A DNA stretch of 64,000 nt from Mycobacterium heckeshornense (GTDB lineage: Bacteria > Actinomycetota > Actinomycetes > Mycobacteriales > Mycobacteriaceae): contig NZ_AP024237.1 in the NCBI RefSeq assembly GCF_016592155.1, positions 1 through 64,000 on the forward strand, in the 5' to 3' direction. Below, piece by piece: positions 22,574 through 30,474 of this stretch. Each line of letters starts with the position of its first letter. The stretch's first letter is position 1. Under the pieces are notes generated by a model that did no database searches, had not been told where the DNA came from, and saw only the letters and a list, made by a program, of their open reading frames with translations. Made by a program: the position numbers and the translations under genes.

Positions 22574-23037
22574 GGGCGCAACTCGATTACCGTTTTGCCG
22601 ATTCGAACCGGGGTTCCAATCGGAACTCGTACCGCCGTCGTCACCTTCGCCCTGTCAAGGTAAGTGCCGTTGGTCGATCCTAGATCCTCGACATACCATT
22701 CTGAGCCACGCTGGGACAGTCGCGCGTGCCGCGTCGACGCATAGTCGTCGGTGAGCACCAACGTCGAATCGTCCGCGCGTCCGATCAGCACCGGTTGCCC
22801 GCTGAGGCTGATGCGCGCGCCGGCGAGCGAGCCCTCGGTGACCACCAAGTGGCGGGGCACGTTGCGGCGCTGTCGCGACGGCATGAGCGCACTGCGAAAC
22901 GTCAGGCCACGGCGGGCCATGACCGCGCCGGTGGGCGCGTAAATATCAGTGCGCAGGATCCGCAGCACCGACCAGATGAAAACCCATAACAGCAACAAGA
23001 ACCCGGCACGCGTCAGCTGCAGAACCAATCCCTGCAT
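22570..23037 (-). CDS. fhaB: FHA-domain protein FhaB (FipA)
   Basis: FhaB is a membrane-anchored forkhead-associated protein that binds phosphothreonine partners of PknA/PknB, and is implicated in division. The 155-residue product has an N-terminal membrane anchor (GFLLLLWVFIWSVLRIL, about 12-28) and a C-terminal FHA domain with LIGRADDSTLVL, YASTRHARL and DLGSTNGTYLD, which are the phosphothreonine-binding loops. ATG 23037 gives MQGLVLQLTRAG, the family N-terminus; the frame continues 40 codons upstream without support. Confidence 0.95.
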   Translation of the reverse strand: MQGLVLQLTRAGFLLLLWVFIWSVLRILRTDIYAPTGAVMARRGLTFRSALMPSRQRRNVPRHLVVTEGSLAGARISLSGQPVLIGRADDSTLVLTDDYASTRHARLSQRGSEWYVEDLGSTNGTYLDRAKVTTAVRVPIGTPVRIGKTVIELRP

Positions 23038-23164
23038 CCGGCGTCCTCTCCGTCCCGGCGCTGCACACCTCGTGCTCGCGGTGGGCGAGCACGTCAGCAA
23101 CGTCACGATACTTGGACGGTGGCCGACTCGGGGCGAAGCTTGATAGCTTCGCCGCACGGTCAGC

Positions 23165-24691
23165 TCACTGAAAGTGGACGATGATCTCGGAGTGGCCCAA
23201 CCGGATCACATCACCGTCGGCCAGCTGCCATTCCTGCACCGGCGCGTTGTTGACGGTGGTGCCGTTGGTGGAGTTCAAGTCGGTCAGCAGAGCGACCTGC
23301 CCGTCCCACCTGATCTCAAGGTGACGGCGCGACACACCGGTATCGGGCAGCCGGAACTGGGCGTCTTGCCCGCGGCCGATGATGTTGCTGCCTTCGCGCA
23401 GCTGGTATGTCCGCCCGCTGCCGTCGTCGAGCTGAAGTGTGACCGTCCTGCCGGTAGACGCATAGCCGGTCTCCCCGTAACCGCCGTACCCGGCCCCGCC
23501 GGGTTGGCCGTAGTCGTAGTCGCGGGCGGCCGGCTCCGCGTACCCGCCGCCGGGCGGCGCATACCCGCCACCGGGCTCGCCGTAGCGGCCGTAATCGGGT
23601 TGGCCGTAATCCTGGCGGCCGTACCCGGGCCCGTAGCCTTCGTAACCGGGTTCGGGATACGCGCCACGTTCGGGCGGCTGGCCATAACCGGCGCCTTCGT
23701 CAGGCCGAGCCGGACCGCGACCGTAGTCGTACTCGCCGTAACCGGCGCCGGCCGGCGGGCCGTAGCCGCCTTGCCGATACCCCGGGTCGTAGCCGGGTGC
23801 GCCGTAACCGGCAGGGGGCCGTTGCTCATACGGCGGCGGGTAACCGCCCTGATCCGGATAACCGCCCTGATCGGGATAGCGTGGCGGCTCGCCGTAGCGT
23901 CCCTGCTCCGGATACCCGCGCTGGTCGGGGTATCCCCGCTGGTCGGGGTAGCCGCCCTGGTCGGGGTAGCCGCGTTGGTCGTACCCGCCTTGGTCGGGGT
24001 AGGCACCCTGATCGGGGTATGCGCCGTGTTCCGGTGGCCGGGGTGGATAACCGGACGGCGGGTAGCCACCCGATTCCGGCGGGTAACCGCCGCGGGGTTC
24101 TTGCCCACCACGCGATTCCTGGCCACCGCGCGGATCGTCTTGCGGACGCCCGTAGCGGTCGTCGTAGTATTCGTCGCCGGGCCGCCCCTGCCCCTGGCCG
24201 CCGCGATAGCTGGAATTCTCAGTCATTGGTGGTACTCCTGGTTCTGCGCTTAACGCATGATCTGATTGTGGCGGGGCAAAATCATGGGATGCCGGGCGGG
24301 GCTCGACGTCGGGGTTGACAACGCCGCGGGTGCGGAACTGGCCGGTGTGCAGGCTCGGGGACTGCTCGAACCGGACAACCACATCACCATATGTTTGCCA
24401 CCCCTGTTCCCCGATATATCCCGCCAACTGTTTAGCAAAAGTCTCCGCCGTAATGGCCGGATCGGTGCCGAGCTTCTGGTAGTCGTGGGCACCGAGAGTA
24501 ATGACGTATTCGTTGGGCGCCAACAGGCGATTGCCCTGAAGCGACCGTACCCCGTCGGCAGCCTCGCGGCGCAACATGGCGTCGACCTCTTCCGGGACGA
24601 TCGATCCGCCGAACACCCGGGCAAACGCATCCCCGACAGTGACCTCAAGTTTGCGCTCGATGCGCTGAACCAGCCCCTTGGGGGTACCCAT
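23165..24691 (-). CDS. fhaA: FHA-domain protein FhaA
   Basis: FhaA is a cytosolic scaffold that binds the phosphorylated pseudokinase domain of MviN/MurJ and regulates septal and polar wall synthesis. The 508-residue protein has the FhaA N-terminal domain (1-130; GLVQRIERKLEVTVGDAFAR, GWQTYGDVVVRFEQS), a long Gly/Pro/Tyr/Gln/Asp-rich repeat linker (about 165-410) and a C-terminal FHA domain with NIIGRGQDAQFRL, GVSRRHLEI and DLNSTNGTTVN. ATG 24691 (MGTPKGLVQ) is chosen by family N-terminus; GTG 24709 is in frame. It heads the phosphatase/kinase operon. Confidence 0.95.
   Translation of the reverse strand: MGTPKGLVQRIERKLEVTVGDAFARVFGGSIVPEEVDAMLRREAADGVRSLQGNRLLAPNEYVITLGAHDYQKLGTDPAITAETFAKQLAGYIGEQGWQTYGDVVVRFEQSPSLHTGQFRTRGVVNPDVEPRPASHDFAPPQSDHALSAEPGVPPMTENSSYRGGQGQGRPGDEYYDDRYGRPQDDPRGGQESRGGQEPRGGYPPESGGYPPSGYPPRPPEHGAYPDQGAYPDQGGYDQRGYPDQGGYPDQRGYPDQRGYPEQGRYGEPPRYPDQGGYPDQGGYPPPYEQRPPAGYGAPGYDPGYRQGGYGPPAGAGYGEYDYGRGPARPDEGAGYGQPPERGAYPEPGYEGYGPGYGRQDYGQPDYGRYGEPGGGYAPPGGGYAEPAARDYDYGQPGGAGYGGYGETGYASTGRTVTLQLDDGSGRTYQLREGSNIIGRGQDAQFRLPDTGVSRRHLEIRWDGQVALLTDLNSTNGTTVNNAPVQEWQLADGDVIRLGHSEIIVHFQ
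23832..24039 (-). repeat. Degenerate tandem repeat encoding YPDQGG/YPDQRG units in FhaA
   Basis: Coding-strand units of about 15-18 bases specify repeated YPDQGG, YPDQRG and YPEQ peptides. They sit in the low-complexity linker between the two folded domains and probably vary in copy number between strains. Confidence 0.7.
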
Positions 24692-24709
24692 ATCCAGCGC
24701 TCGCCTCAC

Positions 24710-24951
24710 TTGTCCTTCTATATTGCTGCTGCCGGGCCAGATGGTTCACGGGCCCGGCCCAGCACCCATCTGCTAACCAAGCCATGGTATCGGCCCACCG
24801 CGCCCGTGCGGCACCTCGAGAACTGCGAAAATCGGATTATTGCAGGTCAGATCATGTCGGCGGGCACCGGCTCGGCACTCGGTGCCACCGCAGTCCATGG
24901 ACAGCGGTTGGGGAGGGAGCCGATTAGAGTGGTAGTCTCCACCGGTTGTTC
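24710..24951. other. Intergenic region between fhaA and tRNA-Leu
   Basis: About 240 bases without a supported gene. On the minus strand TATAGA near 24720 is a possible -10 for fhaA. On the plus strand TTGGGG (24908) and TAGTCT (24933) are a weak promoter-like pair ahead of the tRNA. Confidence 0.35.
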
Positions 24952-25037
24952 GGGCGAGTGGCGGAACGGCAGACGCGCTGGCTTCAGGTGCCAGTGTCCT
25001 TCGGGACGTGGGGGTTCAAATCCCCCTTCGCCCACCA
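24952..25037 (+). tRNA. leuT: tRNA-Leu (CAG anticodon), CCA encoded
   Basis: An 86-base class II tRNA: acceptor GGGCGAG/TTCGCCC, anticodon stem CTGGC/GCCAG around TTCAGGT (anticodon CAG), a long variable arm (TGTCCTTCGGGACG), and T-arm GGGGG TTCAAAT CCCCC. Discriminator A is followed by encoded CCA at 25035-25037, unlike the other two tRNAs in the window. Confidence 0.97.
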
Positions 25038-25060
25038 TTTTTCCAGGGTGGCCGGTTTAG

Positions 25061-25402
25061 CTAGCTAGTCGGTAGGTCGCGCGCCCACTGTTTGATCTCG
25101 GGTGTGACCGGATCGGTGATGTCACTGAATTCCGGGTGCTTGGCAAGGACGCCGGCCACCATGGGACATACCGCGACGATGCGCTTGCCATCCCGGCGGG
25201 TCGCATCCAGCGCCTGCTCCACCAGGATGGTCCCCAGGCCGCGTCCGCCGAAGTCGTTGTCGATCTCGGTGTGGTAGAACACGCGCTGATCATCGCGGTC
25301 GGCGACGGCCGCGTGACCAACGGTCTTGCCCTCGACGGCGATGGTGTATTTGCCCTGCTCGGCACAGACCGCGGTTTGCGCACCGGTCTTATCGGTCGTC
25401 AT
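25061..25402 (-). CDS. Small GNAT-like N-acetyltransferase (YidJ/Acetyltransf_CG type)
   Basis: This 113-residue protein resembles the short GCN5-related family (PF14542 as I recall). It shows the compact fold pattern GHAAVADRDDQRVFYHTEID, the acetyl-CoA pyrophosphate loop GGRGLGTILVEQALD, and VAVCPMVAGVLAKHPEF. The start at 25402 (MTTDKTGAQ) is chosen because AAAGGA lies just upstream; the longer open frame to 25552 has no support. Substrate unknown. It is convergent with tRNA-Leu. Confidence 0.8.
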   Translation of the reverse strand: MTTDKTGAQTAVCAEQGKYTIAVEGKTVGHAAVADRDDQRVFYHTEIDNDFGGRGLGTILVEQALDATRRDGKRIVAVCPMVAGVLAKHPEFSDITDPVTPEIKQWARDLPTS

Positions 25403-25582
25403 GGACGGATCCTTTCTTCCGGCGGCTCTTCTGCGACGGGCGGGGCACCCGCAGCAGAAGCCGGGGCGGCAATGTCTGGTAACCGGTTCCAGCACATCAC
25501 GACGTTTCGGTAACCGAGTACTGCCCAACTGTAGAAGCCGCCCGGGCCACATCCTCGGCCGCCGGCAGGGGACTGTCCGGGG

Positions 25583-25999
25583 TTATGCCGCCGACCGCGG
25601 TCCGACCCGGGCCGGCGGCAAGTGAAACACGATGGCGGGCACCGGAACAGCGTGGTCCTGACGACGGGCGAGCAGCGCGGCATTCTCCGGCAGCTGGCGG
25701 GAGTTGATCTCGCCGGCAGCGATGCGACGCAGGATGTCGTGAGCGCGAGCAAGCTGCTCGCGTTTGCGGTACTGTCCGCCGGGAAGTTTGACGCCCGCCC
25801 ACACGCCGTACTCCTCCCGGTGCTCGACCGCGTATCGCGCGCAAACACGCTGCTGCGCCAATGGGCACCGCCGCAAGCACAGCAGTCGTGCCTCGGTGGC
25901 GGACTGCTCATACGCGCGTGCCTTGGCCGCGCCGTCGCCGCTGTCATCATCGTTGTAGCCAAACCACAGGTCTGGGTTGGTGGAGCACGGATACCCCAT
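25583..25999 (-). CDS. whiB5: WhiB-family iron-sulfur transcription factor (WhiB5-like)
   Basis: WhiB proteins bind a redox-sensitive [4Fe-4S] cluster and partner with the primary sigma factor. The 138-residue product has four cysteines (Cys5, Cys41, Cys45, Cys53), the G[VI]W turn in YGVWAGVKLPGG, and the basic segment QYRKREQLARAH; the C-terminus VFHLPPARVGPRSAA and position next to an Rv0023-like regulator match WhiB5. Cysteine spacing is Cys-X3-Cys-X7-Cys, whereas most WhiB proteins have X2 and X5. ATG 25999 follows AAGGAGACGCAC. The gene is divergent from the XRE regulator. Confidence 0.88.
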   Translation of the reverse strand: MGYPCSTNPDLWFGYNDDDSGDGAAKARAYEQSATEARLLCLRRCPLAQQRVCARYAVEHREEYGVWAGVKLPGGQYRKREQLARAHDILRRIAAGEINSRQLPENAALLARRQDHAVPVPAIVFHLPPARVGPRSAA

Positions 26000-26139
26000 G
26001 TGCGTCTCCTTGTCGAGCAAAACGTAGATGAAACTGTATATGCAAACAGCGAAGGACGCAACCGGACCGGTGCAAAAGCAGATATGACACCGCAGATGCT
26101 TGGGGATATGTAATATTCGGATATGGCCGGAGCTCTACG
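26000..26139. promoter_or_regulatory. Divergent promoter region with three GATATG repeats
   Basis: The 140-base gap between whiB5 and the XRE regulator is AT-rich for this genome. GATATG occurs three times in the same orientation (26081, 26105, 26120), and TAATAT (26111-26116) is a plausible -10 for the rightward gene. The repeats could be an operator for the XRE protein or WhiB5; inferred. Confidence 0.45.
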
Positions 26140-26928
26140 ATGAGCCGCGAATCGGCGGGCGCGACTATCCGGGCGCTGCGGGAATCGCGCGACTGGTCAT
26201 TGGCGGATTTCGCGGCCGCGACCGGCGTTAGCATCATGGGGCTGAGCTATCTGGAGCGCGGGGCCCGCAAGCCGCACAAGAGCACGGTGCAAAAGGTGGA
26301 AAATGGCCTCGGCCTGCCGCCGGGCACGTATGCGCGGCTCGTCGTCGCGGCCGATCCCGACGCCGAGCTGGCCCGGCTGACCACAGGTGAACAACCGCCG
26401 GCGGTGCCCGCGCGGGAGGCCGCGGCGGTCGTCGTCGAGCGGCACGACAACACCGAAGTGCTGGAAGAGCACGCCGAAGCACAACTGGAGACACTGCACT
26501 GGCTCATCGACCGACTGCCCACGAAGACATCAGACGAATACGAGACGTATATTCATTCTGTGATCGAACTCTGCGTGAAGTTCGAAATGCTGGCGGCCAG
26601 GTCGTGGCGCGCGGCGGTGCATGCTGGCGCGGACTCGGCCGGCCGGCTTTTGGAACACCTGCAGGCGCTTGAGGCGACCCGCAGCTCGTTGTTGACCCGG
26701 ATACCAGAGAGCTTGAGCGCCCGATTCGATCGGGCATGCGCCCGCTCGGCGCTGCCCGAAGCGGTGATCGCCGCGCTGGTCGGCGTCACCTGCGACGAGA
26801 TGTGGGCGATCCGCAACCAGGGTCGTGCCGCCGGCGGCACTCCCCGCGTTCGGGCCTTCGCCGACGCGGTGAACTCCGACGACGACGGTCCGCCCGTCCG
26901 GGTCGAAGGGCAAGCCGGTGAGCGGTAG
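26140..26928 (+). CDS. XRE-family transcriptional regulator (Rv0023-like)
   Basis: This 262-residue protein has an N-terminal Xre/Cro helix-turn-helix (about 8-62: IRALRESRDWSLADFAAATG, VSIMGLSYLERGARKPHKST) and a long helical C-terminal region without an identified ligand domain. It corresponds to Rv0023, which neighbours whiB5 in M. tuberculosis as well. ATG 26140 is downstream of a TAATAT box and GATATG repeats. Its stop region overlaps the start of the NlpC/P60 gene, so the two are probably co-transcribed. Confidence 0.85.
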   Translation: MSRESAGATIRALRESRDWSLADFAAATGVSIMGLSYLERGARKPHKSTVQKVENGLGLPPGTYARLVVAADPDAELARLTTGEQPPAVPAREAAAVVVERHDNTEVLEEHAEAQLETLHWLIDRLPTKTSDEYETYIHSVIELCVKFEMLAARSWRAAVHAGADSAGRLLEHLQALEATRSSLLTRIPESLSARFDRACARSALPEAVIAALVGVTCDEMWAIRNQGRAAGGTPRVRAFADAVNSDDDGPPVRVEGQAGER

Positions 26929-27751
26929 CGAACTGGAGCTGCTCAGCCGCGCTCATCAACTGTTCAGTGGCTCTGCTTGGCTCGCGACACCGCAGACAGC
27001 CGCAGCCCACCTCGAGGCCGCTGTGCCCGTCACAGCGTCGAACACCGGTGAGGGCCACGACCGCTATCGGCTCGCCGTGCGCCACAGCCACGCGGTGCTG
27101 CGCTCCGCGGCCCGGACAGACGCCGCGGTCACAGACGTCATCGCCGCCGCCCACCACGATCACGCCCGGGCCCGTGAGCAGACCAAGCGAATCCTCGACG
27201 AAGCGCGCGCGGATGTCGGCGCGCCATCGGTTGCGCCCATGGCCCAGCGGGAAGCGCTGCGCCGCCGCGTGGCCCGGCTGCGTGCGCAACGCATCCACGT
27301 CATGTCGGCACGCTGGCAGGCGCGGCGACGGGCGGCGGCGTTGGGTGTCCTGCGGTATCTGGCACTGTGCCGGCGCGCTTCCGAGAGAGGCGGATTTGGG
27401 CTGCCGCCGAGTCGCCGCGCCGCAATGGCGGTGCGCGCGGCCCTGTCCCGGCTGGGCCGGCCATATGTGTGGGGCGCGACCGGTCCCGACCAATTCGACT
27501 GTTCGGGGCTGGTGCAGTGGGCCTATGCACAGGCGGGGATACACCTGGACCGCACGACGTATCAACAGATTCACGATGGCATTCCGGTTCCCCGCTCGCA
27601 GGTGCGACCGGGGGATCTTGTGTTCCCGCACGCCGGGCACGTACAGATGGCGATCGGCAACAATCTGGTTGTCGAAGCCCCCCACGCCGGCGCCGCGGTG
27701 CGGATTAGTCCGTTGGGTGCGGGTGTGGTGATCCGGCGCCCGTCGTGGTAG
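26918..27751 (+). CDS. NlpC/P60 peptidoglycan endopeptidase with ESX-associated N-terminal module (Rv0024-like)
   Basis: NlpC/P60 enzymes cut D-Glu-mDAP peptide bonds in peptidoglycan. The 277-residue protein has a helical N-terminal module (1-150) and a C-terminal NlpC/P60 domain (about 165-277) with the nucleophile Cys195 in DCSGL, His241 in AGHVQM and His256 in EAPHAG, so the catalytic set is intact. No classical signal peptide is visible. The N-terminal module, including QREALRRRVARLRAQR, is shared with the transglycosylase-like protein at 32463. GTG 26918 overlaps the preceding stop by 11 bases. ESX-related export is an inference from the module and context. Confidence 0.86.
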   Translation: MSGSELELLSRAHQLFSGSAWLATPQTAAAHLEAAVPVTASNTGEGHDRYRLAVRHSHAVLRSAARTDAAVTDVIAAAHHDHARAREQTKRILDEARADVGAPSVAPMAQREALRRRVARLRAQRIHVMSARWQARRRAAALGVLRYLALCRRASERGGFGLPPSRRAAMAVRAALSRLGRPYVWGATGPDQFDCSGLVQWAYAQAGIHLDRTTYQQIHDGIPVPRSQVRPGDLVFPHAGHVQMAIGNNLVVEAPHAGAAVRISPLGAGVVIRRPSW

Positions 27752-27804
27752 CAGGCTGGTGCGAAGGTCGATGAAGACCGCGTGGAGATGGGAAGATTCA
27801 GCTC

Positions 27805-28167
27805 ATGGCAGAACAAGCCGGGTGGTCAGTGGCAGCGATCCAAGCCAGGCAAGCGGCGTTGGCGCGACGGTACTCCGCGGTGAACGACGCCGACCGGCTG
27901 TTGGTGGACGCGCTGGTCGGTGCTCACACCGCAACGGTCGAAGGTGTAGCAAGGCTCGACGCGATCGCGGCCGAGATCGACCACGCCGTGCAGAACCAGG
28001 CCGCGCTTGCCCTGGATACGCCCGCCGGCGCCCGAGAATTCCAGAAATTCTTGCTCACCAAACAGCGTGAAATTCTCAGCGTGGTTGCTCACGCCCGCGA
28101 ACTCGATGCCGCGACAAAGGCCGCCTTGGAAGCATTGCCAGAACGGTATCCGGTGGGCGCGAGCTAG
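27805..28167 (+). CDS. DUF4226 protein (Rv0025-like)
   Basis: This 120-residue helical protein belongs to DUF4226, a family seen in mycobacterial ESX-associated clusters. It begins [16 protein letters not shown] and has [21 protein letters not shown] near residue 72, a motif repeated in the next gene ([21 protein letters not shown]). No signal peptide or membrane segment. ATG 27805 is preceded by GGGAAGATTC. Function unknown; it may be an ESX-handled or chaperone-type partner protein. Confidence 0.8.
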   Translation: MAEQAGWSVAAIQARQAALARRYSAVNDADRLLVDALVGAHTATVEGVARLDAIAAEIDHAVQNQAALALDTPAGAREFQKFLLTKQREILSVVAHARELDAATKAALEALPERYPVGAS

Positions 28168-28250
28168 CGTCATTCGACGCTAAACGCTTTTGCTCAACGG
28201 CTAGTCGAAGTGAATTGTCGCCACCCTCTCCCCTGGGTACTGTCGCCGCC

Positions 28251-29537
28251 ATGCAGGGGCCGCAGCAACGTTGGCAGCTCGGCGTTTCGGCTATGCCGGC
28301 GGCTGAGGTGGCGATGCCCTCCGATCGGCAGCGCGGCGCAGCAGCAGACGCCATCAGAGACGCCGAAATTGCTTTGGCGCAACAGAATTCGGCGTGCGCT
28401 CAGTTGGATATGCAAGTGGTTTCGGCAATCTTGAATGCCCACCAAAAGACGCTTGAAGGCAGTGATGCGCTGGCCGCACTGCAGCGCGACGTCGAGGCTG
28501 CGGTGCGCAGCCGCACCGATCTGGATACCCCCGCGGGTGCTCGGGATTTTCAGCGCTTCCTGACAGGCAAGCTCCGCGAAATTCGGGCCGTGGTGACGGG
28601 CACAGGTCTCGACGACACCTCGAAGTCGGCGCTGATGGCCGCATGGACGTCGCTCTACCGCGTATCGACGGCCGAGCCGCAAAGGGCCCGTGGTGGGCAA
28701 CAGCCTGCGCGCAGCACCACCGCGAACGCCGGGCCACAAGCCACCAGCAATCCAGCGGAGTCGGATAACGGAGCCGACCCGTACCTCGATGCGTTGCTCG
28801 CAGACGATCCGGGATTGTTTGCGGAAGACCCCACCGCACCGGTCCCGCAGGCGCCGGTGCCACCGATGCCACCGATGACCGGTTTCCCCGCGCTTGGCGG
28901 GATGCCGGGTGGGGGGATGCTGCCGACAGGTCTGCCGGGTCTTGGTATGCCCGGCGGCATTCCGCTGGGCGGACAACTGCCCGACACCGGAAAACAACGG
29001 GCACCCGACGATCTTGAGGAGGCGCTGCCCGCACCCGATGCCGCGACCCCGCAACAGCAGCCAGCGGCTGAGGACGTGGACGAGACGGGCAACGACAAGG
29101 TGGCTGAACCAGCCTCCGCTCCCGAGCAGCCAGCCGCCGGCCCGACGACGGTGACGTTGCCCACCGGGGAGACCGTCACCGCTGCCAGTCCGCAGCTTGC
29201 CGCGGCGATCGGAGCCGCCGCCGCCGGCACACCCATCGCCGATGCGTTTCGCCAGCAAGGGATCACCATTCCCCCACCCGGCACCGCCGTCGACGATCCG
29301 GTCGATCCGTCCCGGGTAGCGCCCGGGGATATCGGGATGTTCACCGATCGGCACGCGCTTGCTCTCGGCAACAGCAAAGCGCTGCTCAACGGTCAGATTC
29401 AGCACATCTCCAGCGTGACGGGGCCAAGCTTTCTAGGCTGGGAGCACCCACCGGTGCCGTCGACGGCAAACGCACCGGCCAAGCCCGAAACACCGGCACC
29501 GACCCGGCCGGCGGCCACGACCGGTACGTCACCGTGA
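28251..29537 (+). CDS. DUF4226 protein with Pro/Ala-rich centre (Rv0026-like)
   Basis: From ATG 28251 this is a 428-residue protein. Residues about 25-140 form a DUF4226 domain ([35 protein letters not shown]) paralogous to the gene before it. A Pro/Gly/Ala-rich linker follows (about 180-300), then a conserved C-terminal region around TVTLPTGETVTAASPQLAAA and VAPGDIGMFTDRHALALGN, ending in a Pro/Thr-rich tail. An upstream TTG at 28215 would add 12 residues. It resembles Rv0026. Secretion through an ESX system is plausible but unproved. Confidence 0.78.
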   Translation: MQGPQQRWQLGVSAMPAAEVAMPSDRQRGAAADAIRDAEIALAQQNSACAQLDMQVVSAILNAHQKTLEGSDALAALQRDVEAAVRSRTDLDTPAGARDFQRFLTGKLREIRAVVTGTGLDDTSKSALMAAWTSLYRVSTAEPQRARGGQQPARSTTANAGPQATSNPAESDNGADPYLDALLADDPGLFAEDPTAPVPQAPVPPMPPMTGFPALGGMPGGGMLPTGLPGLGMPGGIPLGGQLPDTGKQRAPDDLEEALPAPDAATPQQQPAAEDVDETGNDKVAEPASAPEQPAAGPTTVTLPTGETVTAASPQLAAAIGAAAAGTPIADAFRQQGITIPPPGTAVDDPVDPSRVAPGDIGMFTDRHALALGNSKALLNGQIQHISSVTGPSFLGWEHPPVPSTANAPAKPETPAPTRPAATTGTSP

Positions 29538-29612
29538 CAGCTGGCGAAGACCGACACAGCGCACGACGAGCGCGCCGACGAGGGTCGTCGGCGCTTTAAG
29601 AGGAGACAGCGG

Positions 29613-29939
29613 ATGGCAGATCAAATCCATGTGGTGCCGGAGAGCTTACGCACGGCGGCCGGGCACCACGAGCAAGTGTCCGAGTACTTGCGCACCATCC
29701 CATCGGCACACGCAGCGATCCAGGAAAGCCTGGACTCGCTGGGGCCGGTTTTCAGCGAGCTGCGCGAGGCCGGGCGCGAACTGCTCGAGCACCGGCGGCG
29801 CTGCTACGAGCAGCAAGCCGACGACCACGCCGAGATGGCGTACCACCTGAAGATGTCGGCGGACATGTGGGAGCAGCACGAGGAAGAGGCCGCGGGCAAG
29901 CTGGGCGGCATCGTTGACGACGTCGATGACAGACGCTAA
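29613..29939 (+). CDS. EspC-like (DUF2580) helical protein, likely ESX substrate (Rv0027-like)
   Basis: This 108-residue protein begins MADQIHVVPESLRTAAGHHE, the typical opening of the EspC/DUF2580 family of WXG100-like ESX proteins, followed by two amphipathic helices. ATG 29613 has a strong AGAGGAG ribosome binding site. Its 3' end overlaps the next gene. In M. tuberculosis the matching gene is Rv0027. A helical-hairpin ESX substrate or partner is the best reading. Confidence 0.8.
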   Translation: MADQIHVVPESLRTAAGHHEQVSEYLRTIPSAHAAIQESLDSLGPVFSELREAGRELLEHRRRCYEQQADDHAEMAYHLKMSADMWEQHEEEAAGKLGGIVDDVDDRR

Positions 29940-30237
29940 CCCGGCCTTCGACACCGTCCATCCGAGCGGCCACATCCTGTTCCGGTCCTGCCGGGGCGGA
30001 TACGCCCATAGCGTGGCGTTGAGCGAAGCGGCCATGGACACCGACGCGCAGACGCTCGCGCAAGGGATCTTGCTGACCGCCGACGTGTCCTATCTCAAGG
30101 CGCTAATGGAAGTTCGCAGCGAAATCGTGGCGGCCGGTCACACTCCATCAGCGGAGGTACCCACCGCGCATGACCTCGACGTCGCGATCGAGAAGTTGCT
30201 GGCACATGAGTTGCACCCTCGACGCGGCGCCGAGTAG
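29926..30237 (+). CDS. DUF2694-like protein (Rv0028-like)
   Basis: This 103-residue protein (MTDANPAFDTVHPSGHILF) resembles Rv0028 (DUF2694). It has a short beta-rich first half and a helical second half, with ILLTADVSYLKALMEVR. ATG 29926 overlaps the preceding gene by 14 bases; TTG 29914 is an in-frame alternative. Such small acidic proteins recur beside ESX-associated EspC-like genes. Function unknown. Confidence 0.78.
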   Translation: MTDANPAFDTVHPSGHILFRSCRGGYAHSVALSEAAMDTDAQTLAQGILLTADVSYLKALMEVRSEIVAAGHTPSAEVPTAHDLDVAIEKLLAHELHPRRGAE

Positions 30238-30249
30238 AACCGCTACCGT

Positions 30250-30393
30250 TCAGCGCAGCCAGGTCTTGACGGCATCGGGATCCGGCGCGATATTGCCTGG
30301 AGGTTCGATGGGATTGGCGCCGAACAACTCTCGTGCGCGCGCCAGCAGGATCCGCACTTCGTCTAGTTGCTGTTGCAGCGCCGAAACCGTCAC
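30250..30393 (-). CDS. Possible 47-residue protein or gene remnant
   Basis: On the minus strand GTG 30393 opens a 47-codon frame reading VTVSALQQQLDEVRILLARA and ending DPDAVKTWLR. It is an amphipathic helix followed by a Pro-rich stretch, with sensible codon use, and lies at the likely inversion joint. An in-frame stop just upstream fixes the start region; the ribosome binding site is weak. It may be a real small protein or the stump of a longer gene. Confidence 0.4.
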   Translation of the reverse strand: MTVSALQQQLDEVRILLARARELFGANPIEPPGNIAPDPDAVKTWLR

Positions 30394-30474
30394 GTCTCTA
30401 CGCTACTGCGCCGACGATGTCCCCACAATTCACCAGTGAACTGACCAATCACCGGACAACGGTACGCTGGACCG

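Noticed and set aside
23832..24039. CRISPR array
   Set aside because: The repeats are short, in frame and encode the YPDQ-rich linker of FhaA; there are no spacers. No CRISPR-like array was seen elsewhere.
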